64,000 bases of DNA from Pseudomonas sp. efr-133-TYG-5. Lineage in GTDB: Bacteria; Pseudomonadota; Gammaproteobacteria; Pseudomonadales; Pseudomonadaceae. Every line of letters starts with the position of its first letter. The first letter of the stretch is position 1. The notes below the pieces were generated by a model. It was given only the letters and a program-made list of their open reading frames with translations, was not told the origin of the DNA and ran no database searches. The stretch is taken from assembly GCF_030209175.1 (NCBI RefSeq), contig NZ_JARVSM010000004.1, positions 62,001 through 126,000 on the forward strand. The letters run 5' to 3'. Below, one piece after another: positions 46,508 through 59,296 of the stretch. Position numbers and translations under genes: made by a program.

Positions 46508-47287
46508 ATGTCGATACTGCAGGCCATCAGAATCTTCCTCTTTTACCTGCTGCTGGGCACCAGTTCCTTGCTGTGGTGCAGCCTGAGCTTTTTTATCGCG
46601 CCCTTTCTGCCGTTCAAGGCGCGCTATCGTTTCATCAACGTGTACTGGTGCCGTTGCGCCCTGTGGTTGACCAAGGTCTTCCTCGGTATCCGTTACGAAG
46701 TCAAAGGCGCGGAAAACGTGCCGGACCGGCCCTGCGTGATTCAATCGAACCACCAGAGCACCTGGGAGACGTTTTTCCTCTCCGCTTATTTCTCGCCCTT
46801 GAGCCAGGTGCTCAAGCGCGAATTGCTCTACGTGCCGTTCTTCGGCTGGGCCATGGCCATGCTGCGGCCGATCGCGATCGATCGTGACAACCCGAAAGCG
46901 GCGCTCAAGCAGGTCGCGGCCAAGGGTGACGAGTTGCTCAAGGACAACGTTTGGGTGCTGATCTTCCCGGAAGGCACGCGCGTTCCCCACGGCACCATGG
47001 GCAAGTTCTCCCGCAGCGGCAGCGCATTGGCGGTCAATGCGGCGTTGCCGGTGCTGCCGATTGCACACAATGCCGGCAAGTTCTGGCCGAAAATCGGCTG
47101 GGGCAAGAAGCCGGGCGTGATCACCGTGGTCATCGGCAAACCGATGTACGCCGAGGGCAGCGGGCCCCGCGCCATCGCCGACCTCAATGACCGGGTCCAG
47201 GCCTGGAACGAACAGGCACAACGCGACATGGGTTCACTGCCGCCAGCACCACAGGCACCGGCCGCCAATGATCAGGTCGCTGTCTGA
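46508..47287 (+). CDS. plsC: 1-acyl-sn-glycerol-3-phosphate acyltransferase (PlsC family)
   Basis: The 259-residue inner-membrane enzyme converts lysophosphatidic acid to phosphatidic acid. It has an N-terminal hydrophobic segment (about 8-30), catalytic NHQSTWE (His and an acid four residues on), FPEGTR for substrate binding, and a Pro/Ala-rich end. The start at 46508 (MSILQAIRIFLFY) puts the membrane segment at the front; a GTG at 46463 is a possible longer start. P. aeruginosa carries the matching gene at this locus under the name lptA (from memory). It follows gmhB after 82 bases. Confidence 0.9.
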   Translation: MSILQAIRIFLFYLLLGTSSLLWCSLSFFIAPFLPFKARYRFINVYWCRCALWLTKVFLGIRYEVKGAENVPDRPCVIQSNHQSTWETFFLSAYFSPLSQVLKRELLYVPFFGWAMAMLRPIAIDRDNPKAALKQVAAKGDELLKDNVWVLIFPEGTRVPHGTMGKFSRSGSALAVNAALPVLPIAHNAGKFWPKIGWGKKPGVITVVIGKPMYAEGSGPRAIADLNDRVQAWNEQAQRDMGSLPPAPQAPAANDQVAV

Positions 47288-47420
47288 GATTTGTGGATAA
47301 CCTGTGTACGGTTTGTTCGCAAAACCCTGAAAAATCAAATTAAGTGACTGATTTACTTATATATTTCTGAAGCTGATAAAACGCCGTAAAAGGTGCATAA
47401 GTTTTTTTCGGAAGTAACGG

Positions 47421-47446
47421 AACCGGCTGATATAGCCGGTTTTTTT
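47421..47446. terminator. Terminator after plsC, overlapping the histidine kinase stop
   Basis: AACCGGCT (47421-47428) pairs with AGCCGGTT (47434-47441), followed by five T residues. The last T residues supply the stop codon of the convergent kinase gene. The 130 bases before it (47288-47420) are AT-rich, contain one DnaA box (47292-47300) and no gene. Confidence 0.85.
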
Positions 47447-48986
47447 ATGCCTGCTCATCGGCAATCAACGGCAGCTCTACACGAAATGTCGTACCGCGCT
47501 CGACCACACTGTGGCACTCGATCCGTCCGCCATGGTGATCGATCACCGCTTTGACCATCGACAAGCCCAGGCCCACACCATCGATGCCCTGCGCCGAGGA
47601 AAAGCGCCGGTACTGGCTGAACAGCTCGGGTAATTCTTGCGCCGCGATACCTTTGCCCTGATCGCTCAGGTCGCAGCGCAACCAGTCGCCATAGCAACTG
47701 ACGCGCAGCTCGATCCTGGAATCGGCGGGGCTGTACTTGATGGCATTTTCCAGCAAGTTGAACAACGCCCGCGTCAGCAGCCCCTGATCGGCCAGGACCA
47801 GACGCTCCTGGGATGCCTCGTCCATCTCGTGCACCAGCGCGATGTTTTTTTGCTGGGCAATGGGCAGCGCCTGATCGAGCACATCGAGCACCAGCATGGC
47901 AAACAGGCTTGGCTGAAACTGATACGCCGCCGATTCGGCCCGCGCCAGGAGCACGAAGCCATCGGTGAGATCCAGCGCCCGGCGCACCTGCCGTTCGATC
48001 TGCTCGAACAGCGGCGAGTCCGCGCCGGCCTGATGGCGGTGCACATCGAGCAAGGCGAGGATCGCCGAGTGCGGCGCGCGCAGGTCGTGGGAGAGAAAGC
48101 GCAGCAACACCCCGCGTTGTTCCTCGGCCGCACGTTCGGCGCTGAGGTCGGTGAGACTCAGCAGCCAGCCGATCGGCGTCTCGCCGTCCACCGGCAGCAG
48201 GGCGGCGCGCTCCAGGCGCAGGCTGCGCTCCTTGTGGTCACGGAATTCCAGCAGAGGGAGGGTCGACAACGCTGGCCGCGGCTCTGTGGATAATTCCGGG
48301 TAACCGAGACGCGCGAGCTGTTCGACAACGTCTTCGCCCACCAGGTTACTGTCGAACAGCTCCCGGGCCTTGCGGTTGCCCAACAGAATCGTGCCCCGCG
48401 GATCGCTGATCAGTGTCGCCACCGGCAGATATTCCAGGCCATCGGCGATGAACCGGCGGGTATCGCGGGTGCGGCTCATGGCCTGCTCGAGGGCCATGAT
48501 CTGCCCCTGCAAGCGATCGGCGCTGGGAAACTGCGCGCGACGTCGCTCCGGGAAAACCTTCGGCTCGCCGTCCAGCCGCGCCAGCTCCCAGCCGAAGTAG
48601 GTCAGCACCACGCTCAGGCGGCGCCAGTTCCAGATCAGATAGCCGAACAGCATCCCCAGGACCGCCGGCGTCGGCGACCACCAATGCCGCATCTCGGCCA
48701 GGCCGACGCTGGCCAGCAACACGCACGCCATGCCGCCCAGCGTCAGCCAGATCGCCAGGCGCGGTCGCCACAACAGCAGGCCCAACACAGCGGCCACCAG
48801 CAATACCGACAGCGCCGCACTCCAGCCCGGCACGGCATCGTGCAGGTTGATCTGCGCGCGATAAGACAACAGCGCAGTCAGCGGCAACAGCACTAGACTT
48901 ATCCACACCCACTCGCGCACCAGTTGCCGAAACAGGCGCTGAACCTGGCTCGGTACACGACTTTCCAGGCGACGAGGGTTATTCAT
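47445..48986 (-). CDS. Membrane sensor histidine kinase
   Basis: The 513-residue protein has four membrane helices in the first 125 residues with short loops, so it has no large periplasmic sensor. A PAS-like domain follows (about 180-285, YLPVATLISDPRGTILLGNRKA). HisKA has the phospho-accepting His300 (FLSHDLRAPHSAIL). HATPase_c has an N box NLLENAIKYSP and G boxes DQGKGIA and GVGLGLSM. All catalytic boxes look intact. The cognate regulator is almost surely the divergent OmpR-type gene at 49156. I do not recognise the pair as a named system. Two DnaA boxes lie in the gene (48285 and 48899). Confidence 0.88.
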   Translation of the reverse strand: MNNPRRLESRVPSQVQRLFRQLVREWVWISLVLLPLTALLSYRAQINLHDAVPGWSAALSVLLVAAVLGLLLWRPRLAIWLTLGGMACVLLASVGLAEMRHWWSPTPAVLGMLFGYLIWNWRRLSVVLTYFGWELARLDGEPKVFPERRRAQFPSADRLQGQIMALEQAMSRTRDTRRFIADGLEYLPVATLISDPRGTILLGNRKARELFDSNLVGEDVVEQLARLGYPELSTEPRPALSTLPLLEFRDHKERSLRLERAALLPVDGETPIGWLLSLTDLSAERAAEEQRGVLLRFLSHDLRAPHSAILALLDVHRHQAGADSPLFEQIERQVRRALDLTDGFVLLARAESAAYQFQPSLFAMLVLDVLDQALPIAQQKNIALVHEMDEASQERLVLADQGLLTRALFNLLENAIKYSPADSRIELRVSCYGDWLRCDLSDQGKGIAAQELPELFSQYRRFSSAQGIDGVGLGLSMVKAVIDHHGGRIECHSVVERGTTFRVELPLIADEQA

Positions 48987-49155
48987 GAGAAAACGGGCAG
49001 GGCGGGTGGAATCGTTTCATGGGCCACAGGTCTGAGGACGTAGACCCGAAGAATCATAGCGGAGCGCAATCCACGACGGGCCGTTACTTTCACTGCGTTG
49101 GCCGAGCCGCTATTGTTCGGCAGCCAATTGCCCAAGCGCCAAGGAATCACCGCGT

Positions 49156-49875
49156 ATGCGTGTTGCGATACTGGACGATGAACCCGCCGAATTGCGTCGG
49201 GTCGAGCAGACCCTGCAGCAGCTGGCCGAAGCCGGCGAACAGCCGTGGTCACTGCACAGCTTCGAGCGCGGCGAAGACCTGCTGCGTCAGCTGCGTCGGG
49301 AAACCTTTGACCTGCTGATCCTCGACTGGCAACTGCCCGACCTCAGTGGCCTGGCCTTGCTGCGCTGGACCCGCGAGCATCTGCAAGCGCCACCGGCAGC
49401 GATCATGCTGACCAGCCGCGACGGCGAAAGCGATATCGTCCAGGCCCTGAATGCCGGGGCGGATGATTACGTCAGCAAACCGTTCCGGCCCAACGAGCTG
49501 AAGGCCAGAGTCGCTGCCGTGCTGCGTCGGCACAGCCAGCAGCGCGCCGTCACTGCCGAAGTCCTGAGCTTCAACGATCTGGTCTTCGACGACGCCGAAC
49601 TGACGGTCACCCGCGACGGCAAGCCGATCGTCATGACCGAACGCGAGTATCGCCTGGCGCACTGCCTGTTCAGCAACCTCGGCCGCCCGCTGTCGCGCGA
49701 CTACCTCTACGAACGCTTCTGGCCCCACGAAGAGATGTCCACCTCACGTCCTCTGGACACGCATATCTACCGCCTGCGCAACAAACTGGGACTGACCGCG
49801 GATCGCGGCTGGCAGCTGCTGACCATCTACGGCTATGGCTATCGGTTGGAGAGTGTGACAGCCGCGAGTGACTGA
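49156..49875 (+). CDS. OmpR/PhoB-family response regulator
   Basis: The 239-residue protein has a receiver domain (about 1-120) with acidic pocket DDE, phospho-acceptor Asp in LILDWQLPD (about residue 56), Thr in MLTSRDGES and Lys in VSKPFRP. A winged-helix DNA-binding domain follows (about 135-235, with TEREYRLAHCLFSNLGRPLSRDYL and RPLDTHIYRLRNKLG, each part of the typical OmpR helix set). The ATG at 49156 follows AAGGAA at somewhat long spacing. It is divergent from the membrane kinase, with 169 bases between that must hold both promoters. Target genes are unknown. Confidence 0.9.
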   Translation: MRVAILDDEPAELRRVEQTLQQLAEAGEQPWSLHSFERGEDLLRQLRRETFDLLILDWQLPDLSGLALLRWTREHLQAPPAAIMLTSRDGESDIVQALNAGADDYVSKPFRPNELKARVAAVLRRHSQQRAVTAEVLSFNDLVFDDAELTVTRDGKPIVMTEREYRLAHCLFSNLGRPLSRDYLYERFWPHEEMSTSRPLDTHIYRLRNKLGLTADRGWQLLTIYGYGYRLESVTAASD

Positions 49876-49910
49876 TCTGTAGAGCGGTGCGAGATAGCGG
49901 TCGCCAGGGC

Positions 49911-49947
49911 AAAAAAAAGGCCAACGCAAATGCGTTGGCCTTTTTTT
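49911..49947. terminator. Strong bidirectional terminator
   Basis: GGCCAACGCA (49919-49928), loop AA, TGCGTTGGCC (49931-49940), with eight A residues before and seven T residues after. It serves the regulator gene (+) and gyrB (-). Confidence 0.95.
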
Positions 49948-49965
49948 CGCAGGTGGCGACCGGGA

Positions 49966-53492
<3,527 letters not shown>

Positions 53493-53506
53493 CTAGAGGC
53501 TGCTGA

Positions 53507-54610
53507 TTACAGACGCATCGGCATGACAACGTAAGCCGAGTCGTCATTGTCGGACTCTTGCACCAGCGCACTGCTGTTGGAGTCGGACAGGATCAGGCGA
53601 ACCTGCTCGGTGGTCATCACGCCCAGCACGTCGAGCAGATAGCTGACGTTGAAGCCGATTTCCAGGGAGCCGCCGTTGTATTCAACGCCTACTTCTTCTT
53701 CCGCTTCTTCCTGCTCAGGGTTGTTGGCCTGGATCTTCAGCTGACCACTGGCCAGTTGCAGACGGATGCCGCGGTACTTCTCGTTGGACAGAATCGCGGT
53801 ACGGCTGAACGCTTCACGCAGCGCCTGACGGTCACCCAGTACCAGCTTGTCGCCACCCTTCGGCAGTACGCGCTCGTAGTCCGGGAACTTGCCGTCGACC
53901 AGTTTCGAGGTGAAGGTGAACTCGCCAGTGGTCGCACGGATATGGTGCTGGCCCAGGACGATGCTGACGTTGCCGTCCGGCTCGGTGAGCAGACGCGCCA
54001 GTTCGAGAATACCCTTGCGCGGCACGATCACCTGGTGGCGATCCGGCTGACCGATATCGGCCTGCATCGAGCACATCGCCAGACGGTGACCGTCGGTCGC
54101 TACCGCACGGATCACACCCGCCGAGACTTCCAGCAGCATGCCGTTGAGGTAGTAGCGCACGTCCTGCTGGGCCATGGCGAAGCTCGTGCGCTCGATCAGG
54201 CGGCGCAGCTTGCTTTGCTCCAGGCTGCAGGTCAGCGAGCCAGGACCTTCTTCGACGGTCGGGAAATCGTTGGCCGGCAGGGTCGACAGGGTGAAACGGC
54301 TGCGGCCGGCCTTCACCACCAGCTTCTGCTCGTCGACCTTGATGTCGATCAGCGCATCGTTGGGCAGGCTCTTGCAGATATCCATCAGCTTGCGCGCAGG
54401 CACGGTGATGGAACCTGTTTCAGCCGGCTCCTCGAGTTGCACACGACCGACCAGTTCGACTTCCAGGTCGGTACCGGTCAGCGACAGCTGCTGGCCATCG
54501 ACAACCAGCAGCACGTTGGACAGTACCGGCAAGGTCTGTCGGCGCTCGACGACGCCTGCGACCAGTTGCAGGGGTTTCAACAGGGCTTCGCGTTGAATGG
54601 TGAAATGCAT
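53507..54610 (-). CDS. dnaN: DNA polymerase III sliding clamp (beta subunit)
   Basis: The 367-residue clamp protein begins MHFTIQREALLKPLQLVAGVVERRQTLPVL and ends VVMPMRL, both typical ends. The three repeated clamp domains fill the length. It encircles DNA and tethers polymerase III. It lies 39 bases after dnaA. Confidence 0.98.
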   Translation of the reverse strand: MHFTIQREALLKPLQLVAGVVERRQTLPVLSNVLLVVDGQQLSLTGTDLEVELVGRVQLEEPAETGSITVPARKLMDICKSLPNDALIDIKVDEQKLVVKAGRSRFTLSTLPANDFPTVEEGPGSLTCSLEQSKLRRLIERTSFAMAQQDVRYYLNGMLLEVSAGVIRAVATDGHRLAMCSMQADIGQPDRHQVIVPRKGILELARLLTEPDGNVSIVLGQHHIRATTGEFTFTSKLVDGKFPDYERVLPKGGDKLVLGDRQALREAFSRTAILSNEKYRGIRLQLASGQLKIQANNPEQEEAEEEVGVEYNGGSLEIGFNVSYLLDVLGVMTTEQVRLILSDSNSSALVQESDNDDSAYVVMPMRL

Positions 54611-54649
54611 GGTCTAGTCCCTTGCCTTAATAAGCTGCGCTGGTGTTCA

Positions 54650-56173
54650 TCAAGTGGTCAGTGTACGCAGCAGGTTCTTGTAGTCCTCGCGGATGTCCGC
54701 GTCGGATTCCTTAAGTTCGTTGATCTTGCGGCAGGCGTGCAACACCGTGGTGTGGTCGCGGCCGCCAAACACATCGCCGATTTCCGGCAGGCTGTGGTTG
54801 GTCAGTTCCTTGGACAGCGCCATGGCTACCTGACGCGGACGCGCCACCGAGCGCGAACGACGCTTGGACAGCAGGTCGGAAATCTTGATCTTGTAGTACT
54901 CGGCGACGGTGCGCTGAATGTTATCCACAGAGACCAGTTTGTCCTGCAATGCCAGCAGGTCCTTCAGGGATTCGCGAATCAGCTCGATGGTGATGTCGCG
55001 GCCCATGAAGTGCGAGTGGGCGATCACGCGTTTCAGCGCGCCTTCCAGCTCACGGACGTTGGAGCGAATGCGCTGGGCAATGAAGAACGCCGCATCGTGC
55101 GGCAGCTCGACCTTGGCCTGGTCGGCCTTCTTCATCAGGATCGCCACGCGGGTTTCCAGCTCCGGCGGCTCGACGGCCACCGTCAGGCCCCAGCCGAAGC
55201 GGGATTTCAGGCGCTCTTCGAGGCCTTCGATTTCCTTCGGATAGCGGTCACTGGTGAGAATGACCTGCTGGCCACCTTCAAGCAGGGCGTTGAAGGTGTG
55301 GAAAAACTCTTCCTGGGAACGTTCCTTGCGGGCGAAGAACTGAATGTCGTCGATCAGCAGGGCGTCCACCGAACGGTAGAAGCGCTTGAATTCGTTGATC
55401 GCGTTCAGTTGCAGCGCCTTGACCATATCGGCCACGAAACGCTCGGAATGCAGGTACACGACCTTGGCATTCGGGTTCTTCTTCAACAGGTGGTTACCCA
55501 CCGCGTGCATCAAGTGAGTCTTACCCAGGCCGACGCCGCCATACAGGAACAGCGGGTTATAGCCGTGCTTCGGGTTGTCCGCCACTTGCCAGGCCGCCGC
55601 GCGGGCGAGCTGGTTGGACTTGCCTTCGACGAAGTTCTCGAAAGTGAAGGTGCGGTTCAGGTAGCTGGTGTGCTTGAGCGCGCCCTCGACCTGCACGGTG
55701 CGCTGTTCGGCGCGAACCGGGGCCTGTTGCGACGCGGCACCGGCCATCGGATCGAAGCTGTCGCGGGACGGCTCTTCACTGATTTCCTCGGTTTTCTGCG
55801 TCGCGCGTTTGGCCGGGGAAGCGGCCGGCGCTGCCGGGGCTGCGCTGACGGGAGCAGCCGCCTGCTGCGCCTGGGAAACCGCCGCCGCGGCCAGCGGTGC
55901 ATTCGGTGCCGCACGCGGGGCCGAACTGCGCTTGCTGCCTATTAATAAGGAAAGCGCCGGCGCGAGGCCGTTGCCGTGCTCATCCAGCAGTTCAAGGACG
56001 CGGCCCAGGTACTTTTCGTTGACCCAGTCCAGAACAAAACGGTTCGGTGCGTAGACACGCAACTCGTCGCCTTCGGCTTCGACCTGTAGTGGACGGATCC
56101 AGGTGTTGAATTGTTGGGCAGGCAGCTCTTCGCGCAAAAGCTCCACGCACTGCTGCCAAAGTTCCACTGACAC
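54650..56173 (-). CDS. dnaA: Chromosomal replication initiator DnaA
   Basis: The 507-residue protein has domain I (about 1-80), a long Ala/Pro-rich linker (about 85-165), the AAA+ domain with Walker [11 protein letters not shown] and Walker [10 protein letters not shown], and the C-terminal DNA-binding domain with [14 protein letters not shown] and the DnaA signature [15 protein letters not shown]. It binds DnaA boxes and opens oriC. The start at 56173 gives [13 protein letters not shown]. An exact DnaA box lies in its own coding sequence (54921-54929), and oriC is directly upstream. Confidence 0.98.
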   Translation of the reverse strand: MSVELWQQCVELLREELPAQQFNTWIRPLQVEAEGDELRVYAPNRFVLDWVNEKYLGRVLELLDEHGNGLAPALSLLIGSKRSSAPRAAPNAPLAAAAVSQAQQAAAPVSAAPAAPAASPAKRATQKTEEISEEPSRDSFDPMAGAASQQAPVRAEQRTVQVEGALKHTSYLNRTFTFENFVEGKSNQLARAAAWQVADNPKHGYNPLFLYGGVGLGKTHLMHAVGNHLLKKNPNAKVVYLHSERFVADMVKALQLNAINEFKRFYRSVDALLIDDIQFFARKERSQEEFFHTFNALLEGGQQVILTSDRYPKEIEGLEERLKSRFGWGLTVAVEPPELETRVAILMKKADQAKVELPHDAAFFIAQRIRSNVRELEGALKRVIAHSHFMGRDITIELIRESLKDLLALQDKLVSVDNIQRTVAEYYKIKISDLLSKRRSRSVARPRQVAMALSKELTNHSLPEIGDVFGGRDHTTVLHACRKINELKESDADIREDYKNLLRTLTT

Positions 56174-56650
56174 GGAAATCCCCTAAGTTGAAAGCCGGTG
56201 AGGCAAAAACAAGCGGCCATTGTAGCGGCGAGCCGTCCACTTATCCACATGCAGGTTGCCCGCCGGCCATGATTTATCAATGTGTTAACCGGAAAAAAGG
56301 CGACCAACGGTGTGTGCATAAGCTCTGTGGATAACCGCCTCTGAGGGCATTGGACAACTGGGGGCGAAACTCGGTGGATAACCGGCCTGTGGATAACAAC
56401 ACGTTCCACACACAGGTTATCCGACAGCGCAGCACAGGCTGAACACTGTTTTCCACGGTAGTTGTCATTCTCTGTACATCGCTTGGAACGTGGCCTTGAT
56501 GCAGTTATCCACAGACGGATGCCGACCTAGCTTTTATAAGCTTTACAGAAAAGCTTTAAATAATTCCCTTCTTTATTTTTATGTCTGGCGAACGAGGTCG
56601 GCGTCGTGAACGCTGTGCAGATCTATTTATAAGGAAACGTTGGTTGGAAA
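56174..56650. other. Chromosomal replication origin oriC
   Basis: This dnaA-rpmH gap holds four exact DnaA boxes (56241-56249, 56326-56334, 56388-56396, 56505-56513). It also has near matches TGTGCATAA (56313-56321), GGTGGATAA (56373-56381) and TTATCCGACA at 56417. Beside the last exact box is an AT-rich tract (56531-56583, with CTTTTATAAGCTTTACAG and TTTAAATAATTC) fit to be the unwinding element. Gene order and content match the mapped Pseudomonas origins. The dnaA promoter must also lie in the left part. Confidence 0.93.
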
Positions 56651-56679
56651 TTGACCTGAGGGCTTGCTTTCTTTAGAAT
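56651..56679 (+). promoter_or_regulatory. Sigma-70 promoter of rpmH-rnpA
   Basis: TTGACC (56651-56656), 17-base spacer, TAGAAT (56674-56679). The leader that follows can fold through CCCCG/CGGGG and GGGCC/GGCCC, about 60 bases before rpmH. Confidence 0.8.
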
Positions 56680-56739
56680 CCCCGGTCTCTTAAAACGGGG
56701 GCCATTCCGGCCCGTTGTGGACGAACCAGGTAACACGAC

Positions 56740-56874
56740 ATGAAACGTACTTTCCAACCAAGCACTATCAAACGCGCTCGTACCCACGGTTTCCGTGCTC
56801 GCATGGCTACCAAGAACGGTCGTGCCGTCCTGTCGCGTCGTCGCGCCAAAGGTCGTGCGCGTCTGGCAGTTTGA
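56740..56874 (+). CDS. rpmH: 50S ribosomal protein L34
   Basis: The 44-residue, very basic protein begins [19 protein letters not shown] and ends [12 protein letters not shown], which is L34 over its whole length. It is short enough to be missed by length-filtered gene finding. It is preceded by a clear sigma-70 promoter and followed 16 bases later by rnpA. Confidence 0.98.
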   Translation: MKRTFQPSTIKRARTHGFRARMATKNGRAVLSRRRAKGRARLAV

Positions 56875-56890
56875 TAATCCGGCACTGGAG

Positions 56891-57292
56891 GTGAGTCAGG
56901 ACTTCAGTCGGGAAAAGCGTCTGCTTACTCCCCGGCATTTCAAGGCAGTCTTTGACTCCCCTACCGGCAAGGTTCCGGGGAAAAATCTCCTGCTCCTTGC
57001 GCGCAACAACGATCTTGATCACCCCCGTCTCGGGCTGGTTATCGGGAAAAAGAGCGTAAAGCTCTCCGTCGAGCGCAATCGCCTCAAACGTCTGATGCGC
57101 GAATCGTTTCGCCTGCACCAGGATTCACTGGTCGGCTGGGACATCGTTATCGTCGCGCGCAAAGGTTTGGGTGACGTAGAAAACCCCGAATTGATTCAGC
57201 ATTTCGGCAAACTCTGGAAACGTCTGGCACGCAGCAAGCCAGTCCCAGCAGTCAACTCCGAAACTGTAGGGGTAGACAGTCCAGATGCGTAA
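56891..57292 (+). CDS. rnpA: Ribonuclease P protein component
   Basis: The 133-residue basic protein contains the RNase P signature [16 protein letters not shown] after [13 protein letters not shown]. It joins the RNase P RNA to mature tRNA 5' ends. The start is GTG at 56891, giving (M)[17 protein letters not shown]. The Shine-Dalgarno-like GGAGGTGA runs into the start codon itself, so spacing is abnormally short and initiation may depend on coupling with rpmH. The C-terminal 15 residues overlap the yidD start. Confidence 0.95.
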   Translation: MSQDFSREKRLLTPRHFKAVFDSPTGKVPGKNLLLLARNNDLDHPRLGLVIGKKSVKLSVERNRLKRLMRESFRLHQDSLVGWDIVIVARKGLGDVENPELIQHFGKLWKRLARSKPVPAVNSETVGVDSPDA

Positions 57293-57530
57293 ACTGGCAC
57301 TCGTTCCGATCCAGTTTTACCGCTATGCCATTAGTCCCCTGATGGCCAGTCACTGTCGTTTCTACCCCAGTTGTTCTTGCTACGCGTATGAAGCCATCGA
57401 AAATCATGGCCTTCTGCGCGGTGGCTGGCTGACCTTTCGTCGTTTAGGTCGCTGTCATCCGTGGAATCCCGGTGGTTATGACCCGGTTCCACCTATCCCT
57501 ACCTCCCGTTCTTCTTCGATGGCCGAGTAA
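57285..57530 (+). CDS. yidD: Membrane protein insertion efficiency factor YidD
   Basis: The 81-residue protein begins [20 protein letters not shown] and has the family core [19 protein letters not shown] and [16 protein letters not shown]. YidD is a small inner-leaflet protein that assists YidC insertion. The ATG overlaps the rnpA end by eight bases; yidC starts two bases after its stop. Confidence 0.96.
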   Translation: MRKLALVPIQFYRYAISPLMASHCRFYPSCSCYAYEAIENHGLLRGGWLTFRRLGRCHPWNPGGYDPVPPIPTSRSSSMAE

Positions 57531-57532
57531 TC

Positions 57533-59215
57533 ATGGATATCAAACGCACGATCCTGATCGTCGCCCTGGCAATCGTGTCCTATGTCATGGTTCTTAAATG
57601 GAACCAGGACTATGGCCAGGCTGCCCTGCCGACTCAGAATGTTGCTTCCACTACGACCACACCGGGTCTGCCGGACACCGCCACTGGCAACAGTGCTTCT
57701 ACCAGTGACGACATCCCGCGTGCCGCAAGCGATACCAGCGCACCGGTCGAAACACCGGTCGCCGTCAGCAAGGATCTGATCCAGCTCAAGACCGACGTGC
57801 TCGATCTGGCGATCGATCCACAGGGTGGTGACGTTGTTCAACTGACCTTGCCGCTGTATCCACGTCGTCAGGATCGTCCGGACGTTCCGTTCCAGCTGTT
57901 CGATAACGGCAACGAGCGTATCTACCAGGCACAAAGCGGCCTGATCGGTACCAATGGTCCGGACGCCAGCCCTGCCGGTCGTCCGATCTACTCCTCGGAG
58001 AAGAAGACTTATCAACTGGCTGACGGTCAGGACCAACTGGTCGTCGACCTGAAGTTCAGCAAGGACGGCGTCAACTACATCAAGCGTTTCACCCTGAAAC
58101 GCGGCCTGTATGACGTTACCGTGACCTACCTTGTGGATAACCAGAGCGCTCAGCCCTGGACCGGTTCGATGTTCGCCCAGCTGAAACGCGACGCCAGCGC
58201 CGATCCTTCGTCGACCACGGCCACCGGCACCGCGACCTACCTGGGCGCCGCCCTGTGGACAAGTTCCGAGCCGTACAAAAAAGTGTCGATGAAGGACATG
58301 GACAAGGCGCAGCTCAAGGAAACCGTGACCGGTGGCTGGGTCGCCTGGCTGCAACACTATTTCGTGACTGCATGGGTTGCGCCGAAAGGCGAAAACAACA
58401 TCGTACAGACGCGTAAAGACAGCAAAGGCAACTACATCATCGGCTACACCGGTCCTTCGCTGACCGCTGCACCGGGTGCGAAAGTCGAAACCAGCGCCAT
58501 TCTGTACGCCGGTCCGAAAAGCCAGGCTGTGCTGAAAGAGTTGTCCCCAGGTCTGGAACTGACCGTCGACTACGGCATTCTGTGGTTCATCGCCCAGCCG
58601 ATCTTCTGGCTGCTGCAACATATCCACGCGATTGTGGGTAACTGGGGCTGGTCGATCATCTTCCTGACCATGCTGATCAAAGGGATCTTCTTCCCTCTGT
58701 CGGCCGCCAGCTACAAGTCGATGGCGCGCATGCGTGCCGTGGCACCGAAACTGGCCGCTCTGAAAGAGCAACATGGCGATGACCGGCAGAAAATGTCGCA
58801 AGCCATGATGGAGCTGTACAAGAAAGAGAAGATCAATCCGCTGGGTGGCTGCTTGCCGATCCTGGTGCAGATGCCGGTTTTCCTCTCGCTGTACTGGGTT
58901 CTGCTGGAAAGCGTGGAAATGCGCCAGGCGCCGTTCATGCTGTGGATCACCGACCTGTCGATCAAGGATCCGTTCTTCATCCTGCCGATCATCATGGGCG
59001 CGACCATGTTCATCCAGCAGCGTCTGAACCCGACTCCGCCGGATCCGATGCAGGCCAAGGTGATGAAAATGATGCCAATCATCTTCACCTTCTTCTTCCT
59101 GTGGTTCCCGGCTGGTCTGGTGCTGTACTGGGTGGTGAACAACTGCCTGTCGATTGCCCAACAGTGGTACATCACGCGTAAGATCGAAGCGGCGACGAAA
59201 AAAGCCGAGGCGTAA
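57533..59215 (+). CDS. yidC: Membrane protein insertase YidC
   Basis: The 560-residue protein has an N-terminal membrane segment (about 5-22), a large periplasmic beta domain (about 60-350), and the conserved five-helix insertase core (about 360-545, with SAASYKSMARMRAVAPKLAAL, NPLGGCLPILVQMPVFLSL in part, and VNNCLSIAQQWYI). It inserts membrane proteins alone or with SecYEG. A DnaA box occurs at 58132-58140 within codons of the periplasmic domain. A terminator follows. Confidence 0.97.
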   Translation: MDIKRTILIVALAIVSYVMVLKWNQDYGQAALPTQNVASTTTTPGLPDTATGNSASTSDDIPRAASDTSAPVETPVAVSKDLIQLKTDVLDLAIDPQGGDVVQLTLPLYPRRQDRPDVPFQLFDNGNERIYQAQSGLIGTNGPDASPAGRPIYSSEKKTYQLADGQDQLVVDLKFSKDGVNYIKRFTLKRGLYDVTVTYLVDNQSAQPWTGSMFAQLKRDASADPSSTTATGTATYLGAALWTSSEPYKKVSMKDMDKAQLKETVTGGWVAWLQHYFVTAWVAPKGENNIVQTRKDSKGNYIIGYTGPSLTAAPGAKVETSAILYAGPKSQAVLKELSPGLELTVDYGILWFIAQPIFWLLQHIHAIVGNWGWSIIFLTMLIKGIFFPLSAASYKSMARMRAVAPKLAALKEQHGDDRQKMSQAMMELYKKEKINPLGGCLPILVQMPVFLSLYWVLLESVEMRQAPFMLWITDLSIKDPFFILPIIMGATMFIQQRLNPTPPDPMQAKVMKMMPIIFTFFFLWFPAGLVLYWVVNNCLSIAQQWYITRKIEAATKKAEA

Positions 59216-59237
59216 CTTACTCTGTGGATAACACCAC

Positions 59238-59266
59238 GCAAAACGCCCCCTAGTGGGGCGTTTTGC
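59238..59266 (+). terminator. Intrinsic terminator between yidC and mnmE
   Basis: GCAAAACGCCCC (59238-59249) pairs with GGGGCGTTTTGC (59255-59266), a 12-bp perfect stem with A and T runs in the arms. A DnaA box lies just before it (59223-59231). Confidence 0.85.
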
Positions 59267-59296
59267 TATCTGCCATTTTTGTCTGGATACCGGTTT

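Noticed and set aside
53558..55945. 795-codon open frame on the + strand across dnaN and dnaA
   Set aside because: Antisense to two essential conserved genes; composition is that of a shadow frame.
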